A DNA stretch of 20,334 nucleotides from CAZEPT01 sp964626965 (GCA_964626965.1 CAZVHB010000011.1:1-20334); one strand, 5' to 3'. Shown: positions 12,557-19,651, counted from the stretch's first letter. The notes: a model not told the origin generated them from the sequence alone. Numbers and translations are program-made.

Positions 12557-15500
12557 ATGAATACAGATAATCAAAATCCAAATAAAAGTCAACGTGCTCA
12601 AGAGGAAGAAAAAATCCTCACTTTTTGGCAAGACAAAAAAATATTTGAAAAAAGCTTGGAGAAAGAGTCACCAAAAGGAAACTATGTCTTTTACGATGGA
12701 CCACCTTTTGCGACAGGGCAAATGCACTACGGACACATTCTCGGAAGTACCGCAAAAGACGCCATCGGGCGATATCAGACGATGCAAGGGTATCATGTTC
12801 CACGTCGTTGGGGTTGGGACTGTCATGGTTTGCCGATTGAAAATATTGTAGAGAAAGAATTAGGTATCGCCGGCCATAAAGAAATCGAAGCGCTTGGCAT
12901 TGATAAATTTGTAGAGTATGCGAGGAGTAAAGTGTTGCAGTATGACAAGGATTGGGAGAAAAATGTCGAACGTATCGGTCGCTGGGTAGATTTTCGCGGT
13001 GGATACAAAACGATGGATAATACATTCATAGAGTCTGTGTGGTGGGCACTTGATCAACTGAATCAAAAAGAGCTTATCTATGAAGGTGTACGTGTTTTGG
13101 CGTACTGTTCTCGTTGTGAGACTCCAATCGCAAACTCTGAGATCGCCATGGATAACAGCTATAAAGACATTACGGATATTTCGGTGTATGTAAAATTTGA
13201 ACTGATTGACGAACCGGGGACACATCTTCTTGCGTGGACGACAACACCATGGTCATTGCCTGGAGACACTGCGCTCGCGGTTAATAAAGACATCATATAT
13301 ACCAAAGTCCAAGTTGGTAAGGATATTTTGATCCTCGCAAAAGATACTGTGGAAAAAGTTTTGAAAGATAAAGAATACTCGGTATTAGGTGAAATAGCCG
13401 GTTCTGAACTTGTTGGTAAGAAATACAAACCTCCTTTTGATTATTACCAAAACATAGATTTAGTAAATAAAGAGAATATTTGGAAAGTTTGGCATGCAGA
13501 CTTTGTGAGTACAGAAAAGGGAACTGGTATCGCACATGAAGCACCGGCTTTTGGCGAGGATGATATGAACCTTGCGAAAGAAAATAATATCCCATGGATT
13601 ATCCATGTCGATGAGACTGGGAGTTTCAAGTCTGAGGTTACTGACTTTGCGGGACTAAAAGTAAAACCGAAAGACACTCCAGAAGAAAAAGATGCTCATC
13701 AAAAAACAGATATTGAAATCATTAAATACTTGGCGCACAACGGAACACTCTTTGCAAAAGAAAAAATGATCCACTCGTATCCGCATTGTATGCGTTGCGA
13801 TACGCCGATTATCTATTATGCACTGCCATCTTGGTTCATTAATATCCAAAAAGTAAAAGGAGATATTATGAAACAAGCCGAGACTATGAACTGGATCCCA
13901 GGTCATTTAAAAGATGGAAGATTTAAAAACAGCGTCGAGTCTGCGCCGGACTGGAACATTTCCCGTAACCGCTTTTGGGCGAGTCCATTACCAATCTGGA
14001 AATCTATTGATGGAAAAATAATGTTTGTCTCTGGTCTTCTTGATTTAAAAAAGAAAGTGAAGAAGTCAGGTAACAGTTACTTTGTCATGCGTCACGGCGG
14101 AACAGAGGGTAATGAAAAGGGAATTGTCAGTTACAAAGACCAAGCAACTGATCATCTGACTGAGAAAGGTAAACAACAGGTTCGTTCAGAAGCTGGTCAC
14201 TACCAAGAGAAATTTGATCTGATTATTGCTTCTCCATTTACCCGCACACGAGAAACAGCCGAAATCGTACTTGGAGAACTCCGAATGAATCCGGATCAGC
14301 TCATATTTGATGAGCGTTTGCGAGAAATAAACCCAGGAGAATTTGATGGGAAATCATGGGATGAGTATCACCAGTTTGTGTACGGTATTGGAAGTAACTG
14401 GTATGAAAAGAAAATAACCGACGGTGAGTCTCTCCAAGATGTGGGTACACGCATTGGTGAGTTTCTGTATGAACTTGAAGAAAAATATGCTGACAAGAAT
14501 ATTCTTATCGTAACGCACGGTGGACCAGCTTGGGTTGCGCATGTTGTCGGGGGAGAATATGTCCCAGACAATAAAGAGTATCACCGTGCGGACACGTATG
14601 CCTTCGTCAAAGAGTTCAAACGATTCCAAAATGGAGAAATCAGAAAACTCGATTTTACTCCGCTTCCTCACAATGCAACGTATCAGCTGGACCTTCATCG
14701 TCCGTATGTCGATGCTATAAAACTCCTCGATGAAACAGGCGAAGAATACACGCGTATTCCCGAAGTGATCGACTGCTGGTTTGAATCTGGCTCAATGCCG
14801 TTTGCTCAAGACCATTATCCGTTTGAGAATACCGACTGGCAAGAGAAAAATTTCCCAGCTGACTTTGTGGCGGAATACATTGCCCAGACCAGAACATGGT
14901 TTTACTATACACTGGTGAATTCAGTGCTCTTGTTTGGTAAAGCGCCATTTAAAAATATTGTAACGACAGGAACACTTCGTGCCGAAGACGGGCAAAAGAT
15001 TTCTAAATCAAAAAAGAACTATCCTGATCCGTGGATATTTATCGACAAATACGGAGTCGATGCACTGCGTGTGTATTTGATGTCAGGGCCGCTTATGAAA
15101 GGGGAAGACGCAAACTTTGTCGAGAAGCTCGTCGCTGATATCGCAAGCAAGCTCATCGGACGATTGCAGAATGTTGTGGCGTTTTATGAACTCTATCGAG
15201 ATACGTCTGTGGAACAAAATATAGCAGAATCAAAAAATGTCCTTGATATGTGGATCATGTCACGACTTAACCAGCTCACAAGCGAAGTGACCCAAGGAAT
15301 GCAGAACTACGATATGGCAGAAGCAACTCGCCCATTTGATCTCTTTATCGATGACCTCTCTACCTGGTATCTTCGCCGTTCACGAGACAGGCTTAAAGAT
15401 GCAGGCTCAGAAGATAGTACAGGTGCGAAACAGACATTGTACGTGGTGCTCAAAACCCTCGCTCAAGTTATGGCGCCGTTTACTCCCTTTGTTGCAGAAG

Positions 15501-16060
15501 AAATTTGGCAGAAGTTAAAAAATGAACATGACACAGAAAGCGTGCACTTAGAAAATTGGCCAGCACAAAGTACTGATGTGAGATTTGATATCTTAGAAGA
15601 AATGCAAACAACTCGGACACTTGTCAGTTTTGGGCTACAAGCAAGACAGAAAGCCGGTATCGCAGTGCGACAGCCTTTACGTAATGCGTCATTTAAATCT
15701 AATTCACTTGGTGAGATATACGAAGCCATCATGAAAGATGAACTCAATGTGAAAGGAGTTGCGTTTGATAAGAATCAAAACGAAGAAGTTCTGCTTGATA
15801 CAGAAATTACTTCCGAACTCAAAGCCGAAGGTGATATGCGAGAATTTATCCGTGCAGTTCAAGATATGCGCAAGAAGAAAGGATTGCAACCGAGCGATAT
15901 CATAACACTCACTGTTGACACAGATGAAGCGGGCAAAAATATTCTCACTCAATTTACTGAAGAGATCAAAAAAGTTGTTGGTGCGAAAGATATTGTATTT
16001 GCAAAAAATAACGGGGAAGAAGTGAGTATTGATGAGTTGAAGTTTACAGTAGAATTCTAA
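12557..16060 (+). CDS. ileS: Isoleucyl-tRNA synthetase with an inserted histidine-phosphatase domain
   Basis: A 1167-residue class I synthetase that charges tRNA-Ile. Order: PPFATGQMHYGH (HIGH-type, 57-60), RRWGWDCHGLP (83-93), CP1 editing domain (about 180-420) with the Thr-rich LAWTTTPWSLPGDTAL and GTGIAHEAPAFGEDD, NISRNRFWASPLPIW (467-481), DLHRPYVD (712-719), DCWFESGSMP (739-748), KISKS (814-818), then the anticodon-binding domain. The eukaryote-like motifs (NISRNRFW, DCWFESGSMP) place it in the IleRS group commonly called type 2. Residues about 505-695 are a complete histidine phosphatase domain: RHG (R512, H513), R563 in SPFTRTRETA, E590 in LREINPGEFDG, H654 in VTHGG. A T-box leader precedes it, and the CYTH gene starts one base after the stop. 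Confidence 0.97.
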   Translation: MNTDNQNPNKSQRAQEEEKILTFWQDKKIFEKSLEKESPKGNYVFYDGPPFATGQMHYGHILGSTAKDAIGRYQTMQGYHVPRRWGWDCHGLPIENIVEKELGIAGHKEIEALGIDKFVEYARSKVLQYDKDWEKNVERIGRWVDFRGGYKTMDNTFIESVWWALDQLNQKELIYEGVRVLAYCSRCETPIANSEIAMDNSYKDITDISVYVKFELIDEPGTHLLAWTTTPWSLPGDTALAVNKDIIYTKVQVGKDILILAKDTVEKVLKDKEYSVLGEIAGSELVGKKYKPPFDYYQNIDLVNKENIWKVWHADFVSTEKGTGIAHEAPAFGEDDMNLAKENNIPWIIHVDETGSFKSEVTDFAGLKVKPKDTPEEKDAHQKTDIEIIKYLAHNGTLFAKEKMIHSYPHCMRCDTPIIYYALPSWFINIQKVKGDIMKQAETMNWIPGHLKDGRFKNSVESAPDWNISRNRFWASPLPIWKSIDGKIMFVSGLLDLKKKVKKSGNSYFVMRHGGTEGNEKGIVSYKDQATDHLTEKGKQQVRSEAGHYQEKFDLIIASPFTRTRETAEIVLGELRMNPDQLIFDERLREINPGEFDGKSWDEYHQFVYGIGSNWYEKKITDGESLQDVGTRIGEFLYELEEKYADKNILIVTHGGPAWVAHVVGGEYVPDNKEYHRADTYAFVKEFKRFQNGEIRKLDFTPLPHNATYQLDLHRPYVDAIKLLDETGEEYTRIPEVIDCWFESGSMPFAQDHYPFENTDWQEKNFPADFVAEYIAQTRTWFYYTLVNSVLLFGKAPFKNIVTTGTLRAEDGQKISKSKKNYPDPWIFIDKYGVDALRVYLMSGPLMKGEDANFVEKLVADIASKLIGRLQNVVAFYELYRDTSVEQNIAESKNVLDMWIMSRLNQLTSEVTQGMQNYDMAEATRPFDLFIDDLSTWYLRRSRDRLKDAGSEDSTGAKQTLYVVLKTLAQVMAPFTPFVAEEIWQKLKNEHDTESVHLENWPAQSTDVRFDILEEMQTTRTLVSFGLQARQKAGIAVRQPLRNASFKSNSLGEIYEAIMKDELNVKGVAFDKNQNEEVLLDTEITSELKAEGDMREFIRAVQDMRKKKGLQPSDIITLTVDTDEAGKNILTQFTEEIKKVVGAKDIVFAKNNGEEVSIDELKFTVEF
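14069..14650 (+). other. Histidine phosphatase (phosphoglycerate mutase-like) domain within ileS
   Basis: This in-frame segment encodes IleRS residues about 505-698. It begins SGNSYFVMRHGGTEGNEKG, continues LTEKGKQQ, DLIIASPFTRTRETAEIV, LREINPGEFDGKSWDEY, and ends after ILIVTHGGPAWVAHVVGG. All four canonical active-site elements of the superfamily are present (RH of RHG, second Arg, Glu, second His), so the domain is probably an active phosphatase. The flanks join cleanly to IleRS sequence on both sides. Base composition is like the rest of the gene, so the insertion does not look recent. Confidence 0.93.
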
Positions 16061-16061
16061 T

Positions 16062-16610
16062 ATGAAAGAAATTGAAGTAAAAGCGCATCTTAAAAACAGG
16101 GAAGTAGTTGTTGAAAATCTTAAGAATTTAGGGTGCTCATTTGATGAACCTGTTCTTCAAGACAGTATGGAATTTTCACCAATTAAAAACCCAAATTTAG
16201 AACAATATTTAACACCTGATTTTTTCTTGCGGATTCGTACAACAAACGGTAAGCATATATTTACCATCAAAAAACCTATTAAAGGAGAACATGGTTTATC
16301 AAAAATTGAACATGAAACAGAAGTAGTAAATAGGGTAGAATTAGAAAAATTACTTGAAACTATGGGCTACTATCCATCGCTTCAAATTAAAAAAGAACGA
16401 ATTATCGGTCATATGAATGGATATGAAATTTGTCTCGATGAAGTTGAAAATCTCGGTTCTTTTATTGAAATAGAAAAAATGTCTGATGTTGATCCCGTAT
16501 TAGTCAGAAAAGAATTACAAGATTTTCTTTTTTCACTTGGTGTATCACAAGATGATGAAGTACATGAAGGGTATGATATTTTGATGTTTAGGAAACTAGG
16601 CCGAGTGTAG
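16062..16610 (+). CDS. CYTH-domain protein (CyaB / thiamine triphosphatase-like)
   Basis: A 182-residue CYTH/triphosphate tunnel metalloenzyme-type protein. The N-terminal signature ExExK is E3-I-E5-V-K7. Further basic and acidic strands expected of the tunnel follow: FFLRIRTTNGKHIFTIKKP, EHETEV, GYEICLDEVENLGSFIEIE. The family includes class IV adenylate cyclases, thiamine triphosphatases and inorganic triphosphatases, all acting on triphosphates with divalent metal. FIEIE with a QDSMEF-like beginning resembles the CyaB subgroup, but the substrate is not determinable. Its ATG is one base after the ileS stop, so it is translated from the T-box-controlled transcript. Coupling to IleRS is suggestive but unexplained. 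Confidence 0.85.
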   Translation: MKEIEVKAHLKNREVVVENLKNLGCSFDEPVLQDSMEFSPIKNPNLEQYLTPDFFLRIRTTNGKHIFTIKKPIKGEHGLSKIEHETEVVNRVELEKLLETMGYYPSLQIKKERIIGHMNGYEICLDEVENLGSFIEIEKMSDVDPVLVRKELQDFLFSLGVSQDDEVHEGYDILMFRKLGRV

Positions 16611-16622
16611 TACAATAAACAT
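16611..16622 (+). promoter_or_regulatory. -10 box TACAAT, leaderless layout, for the anchored small protein
   Basis: TACAAT (16611-16616) directly follows the CYTH stop codon. Exactly six bases (aaacat) then precede the ATG at 16623. This would give the gene its own start even though it directly follows the ileS transcript. Confidence 0.58.
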
Positions 16623-17069
16623 ATGAGGAAAATAATCGCTGCGATTTTATTTATCGGAACCTTGTACTATTTCAGGCACCAGATTTGGGATTTGCCGATG
16701 TTTCAGCCACTTCGTGATAATGTGCTCGTTGGTAATTCACTTGAAAAATTGAGCAAAGATATTAGTAAGAAACTTACAGAACAAACAGTGACTGATGAGC
16801 TCAAAACTTGGGTCCTTAAAAATGGAGTAAAGCTTCCGCAAGATTGGACGCTTGAGGAGAAAACATTTGGTGCACAAAAAGTGACCATTATGGTTCCACC
16901 AAACCCTCAAAGCGCAGATGACTATATTGCGCTCGGTGTGAAAAAAGAAACAATTTCAAAACTCCCAGTTCAGCATATTTGTAAGGATGTCACAGCAACA
17001 ACAACCTGTTTAGTCGGTGGAAACTATGAGACGATGCGAACATTTTCTATCATGACGTTTGTGAAATAA
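16623..17069 (+). CDS. Hypothetical protein with N-terminal membrane anchor
   Basis: A 148-residue protein with a short positively charged N-terminus (MRK) and one hydrophobic segment (about residues 4-17, IIAAILFIGTLYYF), then a soluble domain that should lie outside the membrane. The soluble part includes LSKDISKKLTEQ, GVKLPQDWTLEEKTFGAQKVTIMVPP and paired cysteines at CKDVTATTTC, which could form a disulfide outside the cell. I do not recognise the family. It follows the CYTH gene closely but has a probable promoter of its own and ends before a strong terminator. Confidence 0.72.
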   Translation: MRKIIAAILFIGTLYYFRHQIWDLPMFQPLRDNVLVGNSLEKLSKDISKKLTEQTVTDELKTWVLKNGVKLPQDWTLEEKTFGAQKVTIMVPPNPQSADDYIALGVKKETISKLPVQHICKDVTATTTCLVGGNYETMRTFSIMTFVK

Positions 17070-17108
17070 AGGGAAGACATTTGACCTTTAACTTTTGACA
17101 TTTGATAC

Positions 17109-17146
17109 AAACAAAAGCGCAGACCTTCGGTCTGCGCTTTTGTTTC
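17109..17146 (+). terminator. Strong terminator before the secE region
   Basis: A 17-bp near-perfect stem (17109-17125 with 17129-17145) closes a TTC loop. The GC-rich core GCGCAGACC is flanked by AAAA and TTTT, so it would stop transcription in either direction. It ends the ileS-side transcripts. Confidence 0.93.
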
Positions 17147-17308
17147 AACATGCTTTTTATTTTATAATTTATCATTTGGCATTTATAATTTCTCCCTTGC
17201 TTTTCGACCCCTTTTCTGCTATATATAATATAGTTTAAATAAAGCCCAGCGGGGCTTTTTAAATTGGAAAATCAATAGTGGATTATCAGTTTAATAAAGA
17301 AAACACAT
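17146..17308 (+). promoter_or_regulatory. secE promoter and leader with a promoter-proximal hairpin
   Basis: This AT-rich gap holds no gene and no tRNA that I can see. TATAAT (17224-17229) and an overlapping TATAGT (17229-17234) are followed by a hairpin AAAGCCC/GGGCTTT (17241-17247 with 17252-17258) and TTTTT. Transcripts from these boxes would begin at or within a few bases of the hairpin. About 50 AT-rich bases without a clear Shine-Dalgarno lead to the secE ATG. The hairpin has the look of an attenuator or 5'-end structure. Confidence 0.55.
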
Positions 17309-17485
17309 ATGAAAACATACCTCATGGAAACAAAAGATGAATTAAAAAAAGTAACCTGGCCATCACGCGAGAACGTCATTTTGGTGACTGTCGCTGTTGT
17401 CCTTATTTCAGTAATCACTGGATACATACTCGGTCTTTTTGACTCTCTCTTCTCTCAAGGTCTATTACAACTCTTAAATAAATAA
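17309..17485 (+). CDS. secE: Preprotein translocase subunit SecE
   Basis: A 58-residue SecE of minimal size, the small membrane subunit that clamps SecY in the SecYEG protein-export channel. The amphipathic cytoplasmic segment carries the family motif ELKKVTWPSREN (11-22), followed by one membrane helix (about 24-43, VILVTVAVVLISVITGYILG) and a short tail. The ATG at 17309 gives the expected N-terminus; an internal ATG at codon 6 is possible. nusG starts six bases after the stop, in the classic secE-nusG order. Confidence 0.93.
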   Translation: MKTYLMETKDELKKVTWPSRENVILVTVAVVLISVITGYILGLFDSLFSQGLLQLLNK

Positions 17486-17491
17486 AAAAAT

Positions 17492-18040
17492 ATGGCTAAA
17501 CAAGAAGTACAAGGGGAGCGCAATTGGTACGCGATTCACACCTACGCTGGCTACGAAAATGCAGTTTTGCGAAACCTCAAACAGCGTATCGAGTCTCTCG
17601 GCATGCAAGACAAGATTTTCAACGTGCTCGTTCCAACAGAAAAGAAAATTAAAGTAAAAGGAAATAAACGAGTCGAAGTAGAAGAAAAACTCTACCCAGG
17701 ATACATCATCGTAGATATGATCGTAACTGATGACTCTTGGTACGTGGTGCGAAACACACCTCGTGTGACTGGATTCGTTGGTGCTGGTGTAAACCCAGTT
17801 CCGCTCAACAAACAAGAAGTCGATGCACTCTTGGGAATGATGGACAACGACAACAAAGCAGTTCACACTATCGACCTTATCAAAGGCGACATCATCAAGA
17901 TCAACGACGGGCCGTTCAAGGATTTGGAAGGAAACGTCGATGCAGTCGATCACGAAAGAGGGAAGATTCGCGTACTCGTATCATTTTTTGGACGAGAAAC
18001 TCCAGTGGAGCTCGATTTCCTTCAAATTCGCAAGGTTTAG
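17492..18040 (+). CDS. nusG: Transcription termination/antitermination factor NusG
   Basis: A 182-residue NusG, which binds the RNA polymerase clamp to modulate pausing and, in many bacteria, links polymerase to Rho or to the leading ribosome. The NGN domain (about 10-110) includes RNWYAIHTYAGYENAV, FNVLVPTEK, KLYPGYIIVDM, WYVVRNTPRVTGFVG. A linker follows, and then the KOW domain (about 128-182) with KGDIIKINDGPFKDLEG and GRETPVELDFLQIRKV at the end. Length and both domains are normal. It lies six bases after secE and ends 168 bases before rplK, with a promoter-like region between. Confidence 0.98.
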   Translation: MAKQEVQGERNWYAIHTYAGYENAVLRNLKQRIESLGMQDKIFNVLVPTEKKIKVKGNKRVEVEEKLYPGYIIVDMIVTDDSWYVVRNTPRVTGFVGAGVNPVPLNKQEVDALLGMMDNDNKAVHTIDLIKGDIIKINDGPFKDLEGNVDAVDHERGKIRVLVSFFGRETPVELDFLQIRKV

Positions 18041-18085
18041 ACGTGGGCGAGTAAAATTGTCGAAGACATTTTACTTTAGCCTTTA

Positions 18086-18180
18086 TATAGTGTATAGTAT
18101 GCACGTTACGCATCCTCCGCCAATACTCGCATTCGCTTCTAAAAATGTGAGACAAAATTTAGGCGGACAAGCTTCATGAT
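18086..18180 (+). promoter_or_regulatory. rplK promoter and structured leader
   Basis: Two TATAGT boxes (18086-18091 and 18093-18098) mark a promoter between nusG and rplK. The following leader can fold into nested stems: TCCGCC (18116-18121) with GGCGGA (18162-18167), enclosing CTCGCATT (18126-18133) with AATGTGAG (18144-18151, one G-U). A 26-codon open frame (18099-18179) beginning right after the second box and containing three consecutive prolines overlaps the same region. Whether it is an RNA element or a leader peptide is undecided. Confidence 0.5.
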
Positions 18181-18208
18181 AATTAACCAATAAGTAAAAA
18201 ATTAGAAT

Positions 18209-18637
18209 ATGGCAAAGAAAATACTCAAGAATATAAAATTGAAAGCTCCAGCTCAAAAAGCTACTCCTGCTCCACCACTTGGTCCTGCTCTTGGACAAGC
18301 TGGAGTAAACATCGCTGATTTCGTTCAAAAGTTCAACGCAGCAACTCAAGGATTTACTCCAGGAGAAACTGTCGGTGTGAAGATTCGCGTATTCGAAGAT
18401 CGAACATACGAATTTGATATCAAAACTCCACCAGTTGTAGACATGCTTGCAAAAGCAGCAGGTGTTACAAAAGGTGCTGCAAAACCAAATCTTAAAAACG
18501 CAGGGAAGGTGACTCGTGCACAAATCCGTGAAATCGCAGAACGCAAAATGCCAGACCTCAACGCAAACTCTATCGAGGGTGCAATGAAAATCATTGAAGG
18601 TTCAGCTCGATCAGGTGGATTCACTATCGTAGACTAA
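18209..18637 (+). CDS. rplK: Large ribosomal subunit protein L11
   Basis: A 142-residue L11, which binds 23S rRNA at the GTPase-associated centre where EF-G and other factors act. The N-terminal domain shows the proline-rich signature APAQKATPAPPLGPALGQAGVNI (cut around residues 13-35). The C-terminal rRNA-binding domain has KTPPVVDMLAKAAG and the Gly/Lys segment before VTRAQIREIAERKMPDLNA, ending IIEGSARSGGFTIVD. Length is typical. The gene follows nusG as usual, but the next gene is not rplA (L1): a palindromic terminator and unrelated membrane-protein genes follow. Confidence 0.98.
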   Translation: MAKKILKNIKLKAPAQKATPAPPLGPALGQAGVNIADFVQKFNAATQGFTPGETVGVKIRVFEDRTYEFDIKTPPVVDMLAKAAGVTKGAAKPNLKNAGKVTRAQIREIAERKMPDLNANSIEGAMKIIEGSARSGGFTIVD

Positions 18638-18650
18638 ACTCTAAAGAAAT

Positions 18651-18807
18651 AAAAACACAGAAAGAGGGGGGGCCGAGGGGGCGCGGGGGGTGGGTGTTTG
18701 TTGGTGTTTTTTAGCTTTATTTTATAAACAAAATAATAAAAAAAAAAAAAAAAAAAAAAAACACAACCCCCGGCCGCGCCTCTCCCCCCCCCTCTTTCTG
18801 TGTTTTT
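18651..18807 (+). terminator. Large palindrome after rplK: terminator arms with anomalous G/A/C-run interior
   Basis: Perfect 22-base outer arms (18651-18672 with 18786-18807) begin AAAAACACAGAAAGAG and end in TTTTT, as expected for the rplK terminator. The interior of about 113 bases is unlike anything else here: runs of G up to seven, GT-rich DNA, a 24-A run (18738-18761) and then C-rich DNA that roughly mirrors the G-rich side. The arms are credible; the interior probably is not real sequence. Confidence 0.65.
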
Positions 18808-18813
18808 GAGCTA

Positions 18814-18970
18814 TTTTTACCCTTATATTTCAACACGAAATTCCCACATGAAAAGATTGACAAAAAATAATAAGTATGATAATGTATGTGTAAGAAAGAA
18901 CTTTGAAAAAGTGTTGTTAGAAAAATCAGGTCAATTAAAGATTCTTTGATTTTCGTGATTTTTCTAACAA
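18814..18970 (+). promoter_or_regulatory. Promoter-leader module A, with 15-bp hairpin
   Basis: TTGACA (18857-18862), a 17-base spacer containing TGA, and TAATGT (18880-18885) form an extended -10 promoter. The 97 bases 18814-18910 recur at 19647-19743 with about seven mismatches and no gaps. Immediately after comes a perfect 15-bp inverted repeat (18914-18928 with 18956-18970, 27-base loop), then the gene at 18987. Confidence 0.82.
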
Positions 18971-18986
18971 ATAAATAAAACTAAAC

Positions 18987-19598
18987 ATGAAAAAAGTATT
19001 AATTTTTCTTACGACCTTTCTTGTCGTATCTCTCTCTTTAAACACATTTGCCCAAAATTCGGGGAATGAAGATTTAATCAGTGTTAAAAAAAGCGACCTG
19101 CCGGCAGACATGGTGCAGAAACTTGAAGCTCAAAATAAACTTCAAGACATAAAACAAAATCTCGATACTGTTAAACAGATGGCTGGTGTCGGAAAAGAAA
19201 TCGGTATTGCACTTAACGACGGATTAAAGGCTGTCACAGATCAAACTGTGAGATTTTCACAAACCCCGGTAGGCCGGTTCACCATGTTTTTGATTGCATG
19301 GAAGGTAATGTCGAAAGATGTGCAAAATCTTGCGGGGGCATTGCTAGGTGTAATATTTGGTGTTCCTTTCCTCATATTTTTTGATTTCTTCTTACTCTGG
19401 ATATACCGGAGAACCACTAATAAGCGCCGTGTTCTTATTGAAGAAGACGCTGAGAAGAAGATAAAAAGGTATGAATATCAGGACACCTGGTACACTTTAG
19501 AAAAAGATAAAGATGGAGTAGATATTGCGTTTATGGTTTGTTGGTGGGTCGTACTGGCTGTCGGAAATGTTTGGATTATTACCGGAGTAATTTTTTAA
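18987..19598 (+). CDS. Exported multi-pass membrane protein, unrecognised
   Basis: A 203-residue protein starting with a cleavable-looking signal peptide (MKKVLIFLTTFLVVSLSLNTFA, probable cleavage after A22). A polar, helix-prone segment (about 28-92, with KLEAQNKLQDIKQNLDTVKQM) follows, then hydrophobic segments at about 113-140 and 180-203, with a basic, charged cytoplasmic-type loop (RRTTNKRRVLIEEDAEKKIKRYEY) between. No known family is recognised. It is preceded by promoter module A and is followed by an almost identical module driving an SPFH protein, which suggests that the two proteins are made together and may work together at the membrane, as NfeD-type partners do with SPFH proteins. 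That link is inference. Confidence 0.75.
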   Translation: MKKVLIFLTTFLVVSLSLNTFAQNSGNEDLISVKKSDLPADMVQKLEAQNKLQDIKQNLDTVKQMAGVGKEIGIALNDGLKAVTDQTVRFSQTPVGRFTMFLIAWKVMSKDVQNLAGALLGVIFGVPFLIFFDFFLLWIYRRTTNKRRVLIEEDAEKKIKRYEYQDTWYTLEKDKDGVDIAFMVCWWVVLAVGNVWIITGVIF

Positions 19599-19616
19599 AT
19601 TCATACACACTATTTC

Positions 19617-19651
19617 AAGAATCGCTAACTTCATTGTTGGCGATTTTTTTT
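19617..19651 (+). terminator. Terminator after the membrane protein
   Basis: AGAATCGCTAAC (19618-19629) and GTTGGCGATT (19636-19645, with a G-T pair) form a stem around TTCATT, followed by TTTTTTT. It separates the two membrane-protein units; its T-run is the first part of repeat module B. Confidence 0.75.

Noticed and set aside
14069..14650. Assembly chimera as the explanation of the phosphatase insert
   Set aside because: The frame is continuous, both joins fall in a natural IleRS connector, all active-site residues are intact and base composition matches. Read data would still be needed to exclude it fully.
17081..17108. TTTGAC/CATTTGA near-repeats after the anchored protein
   Set aside because: Short, imperfect and AT-rich; they look like low-complexity drift beside the terminator, not a defined array.
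17146..17308. tRNA gene upstream of secE, as often found
   Set aside because: No cloverleaf, no CCA end and no TTCRA arm could be found on either strand.
18738..18761. 24-A run as a poly(A) tail or retroelement remnant
   Set aside because: It is inside the palindrome with G and C runs, which fits a sequence artefact better; no reverse transcriptase or target duplication is present.
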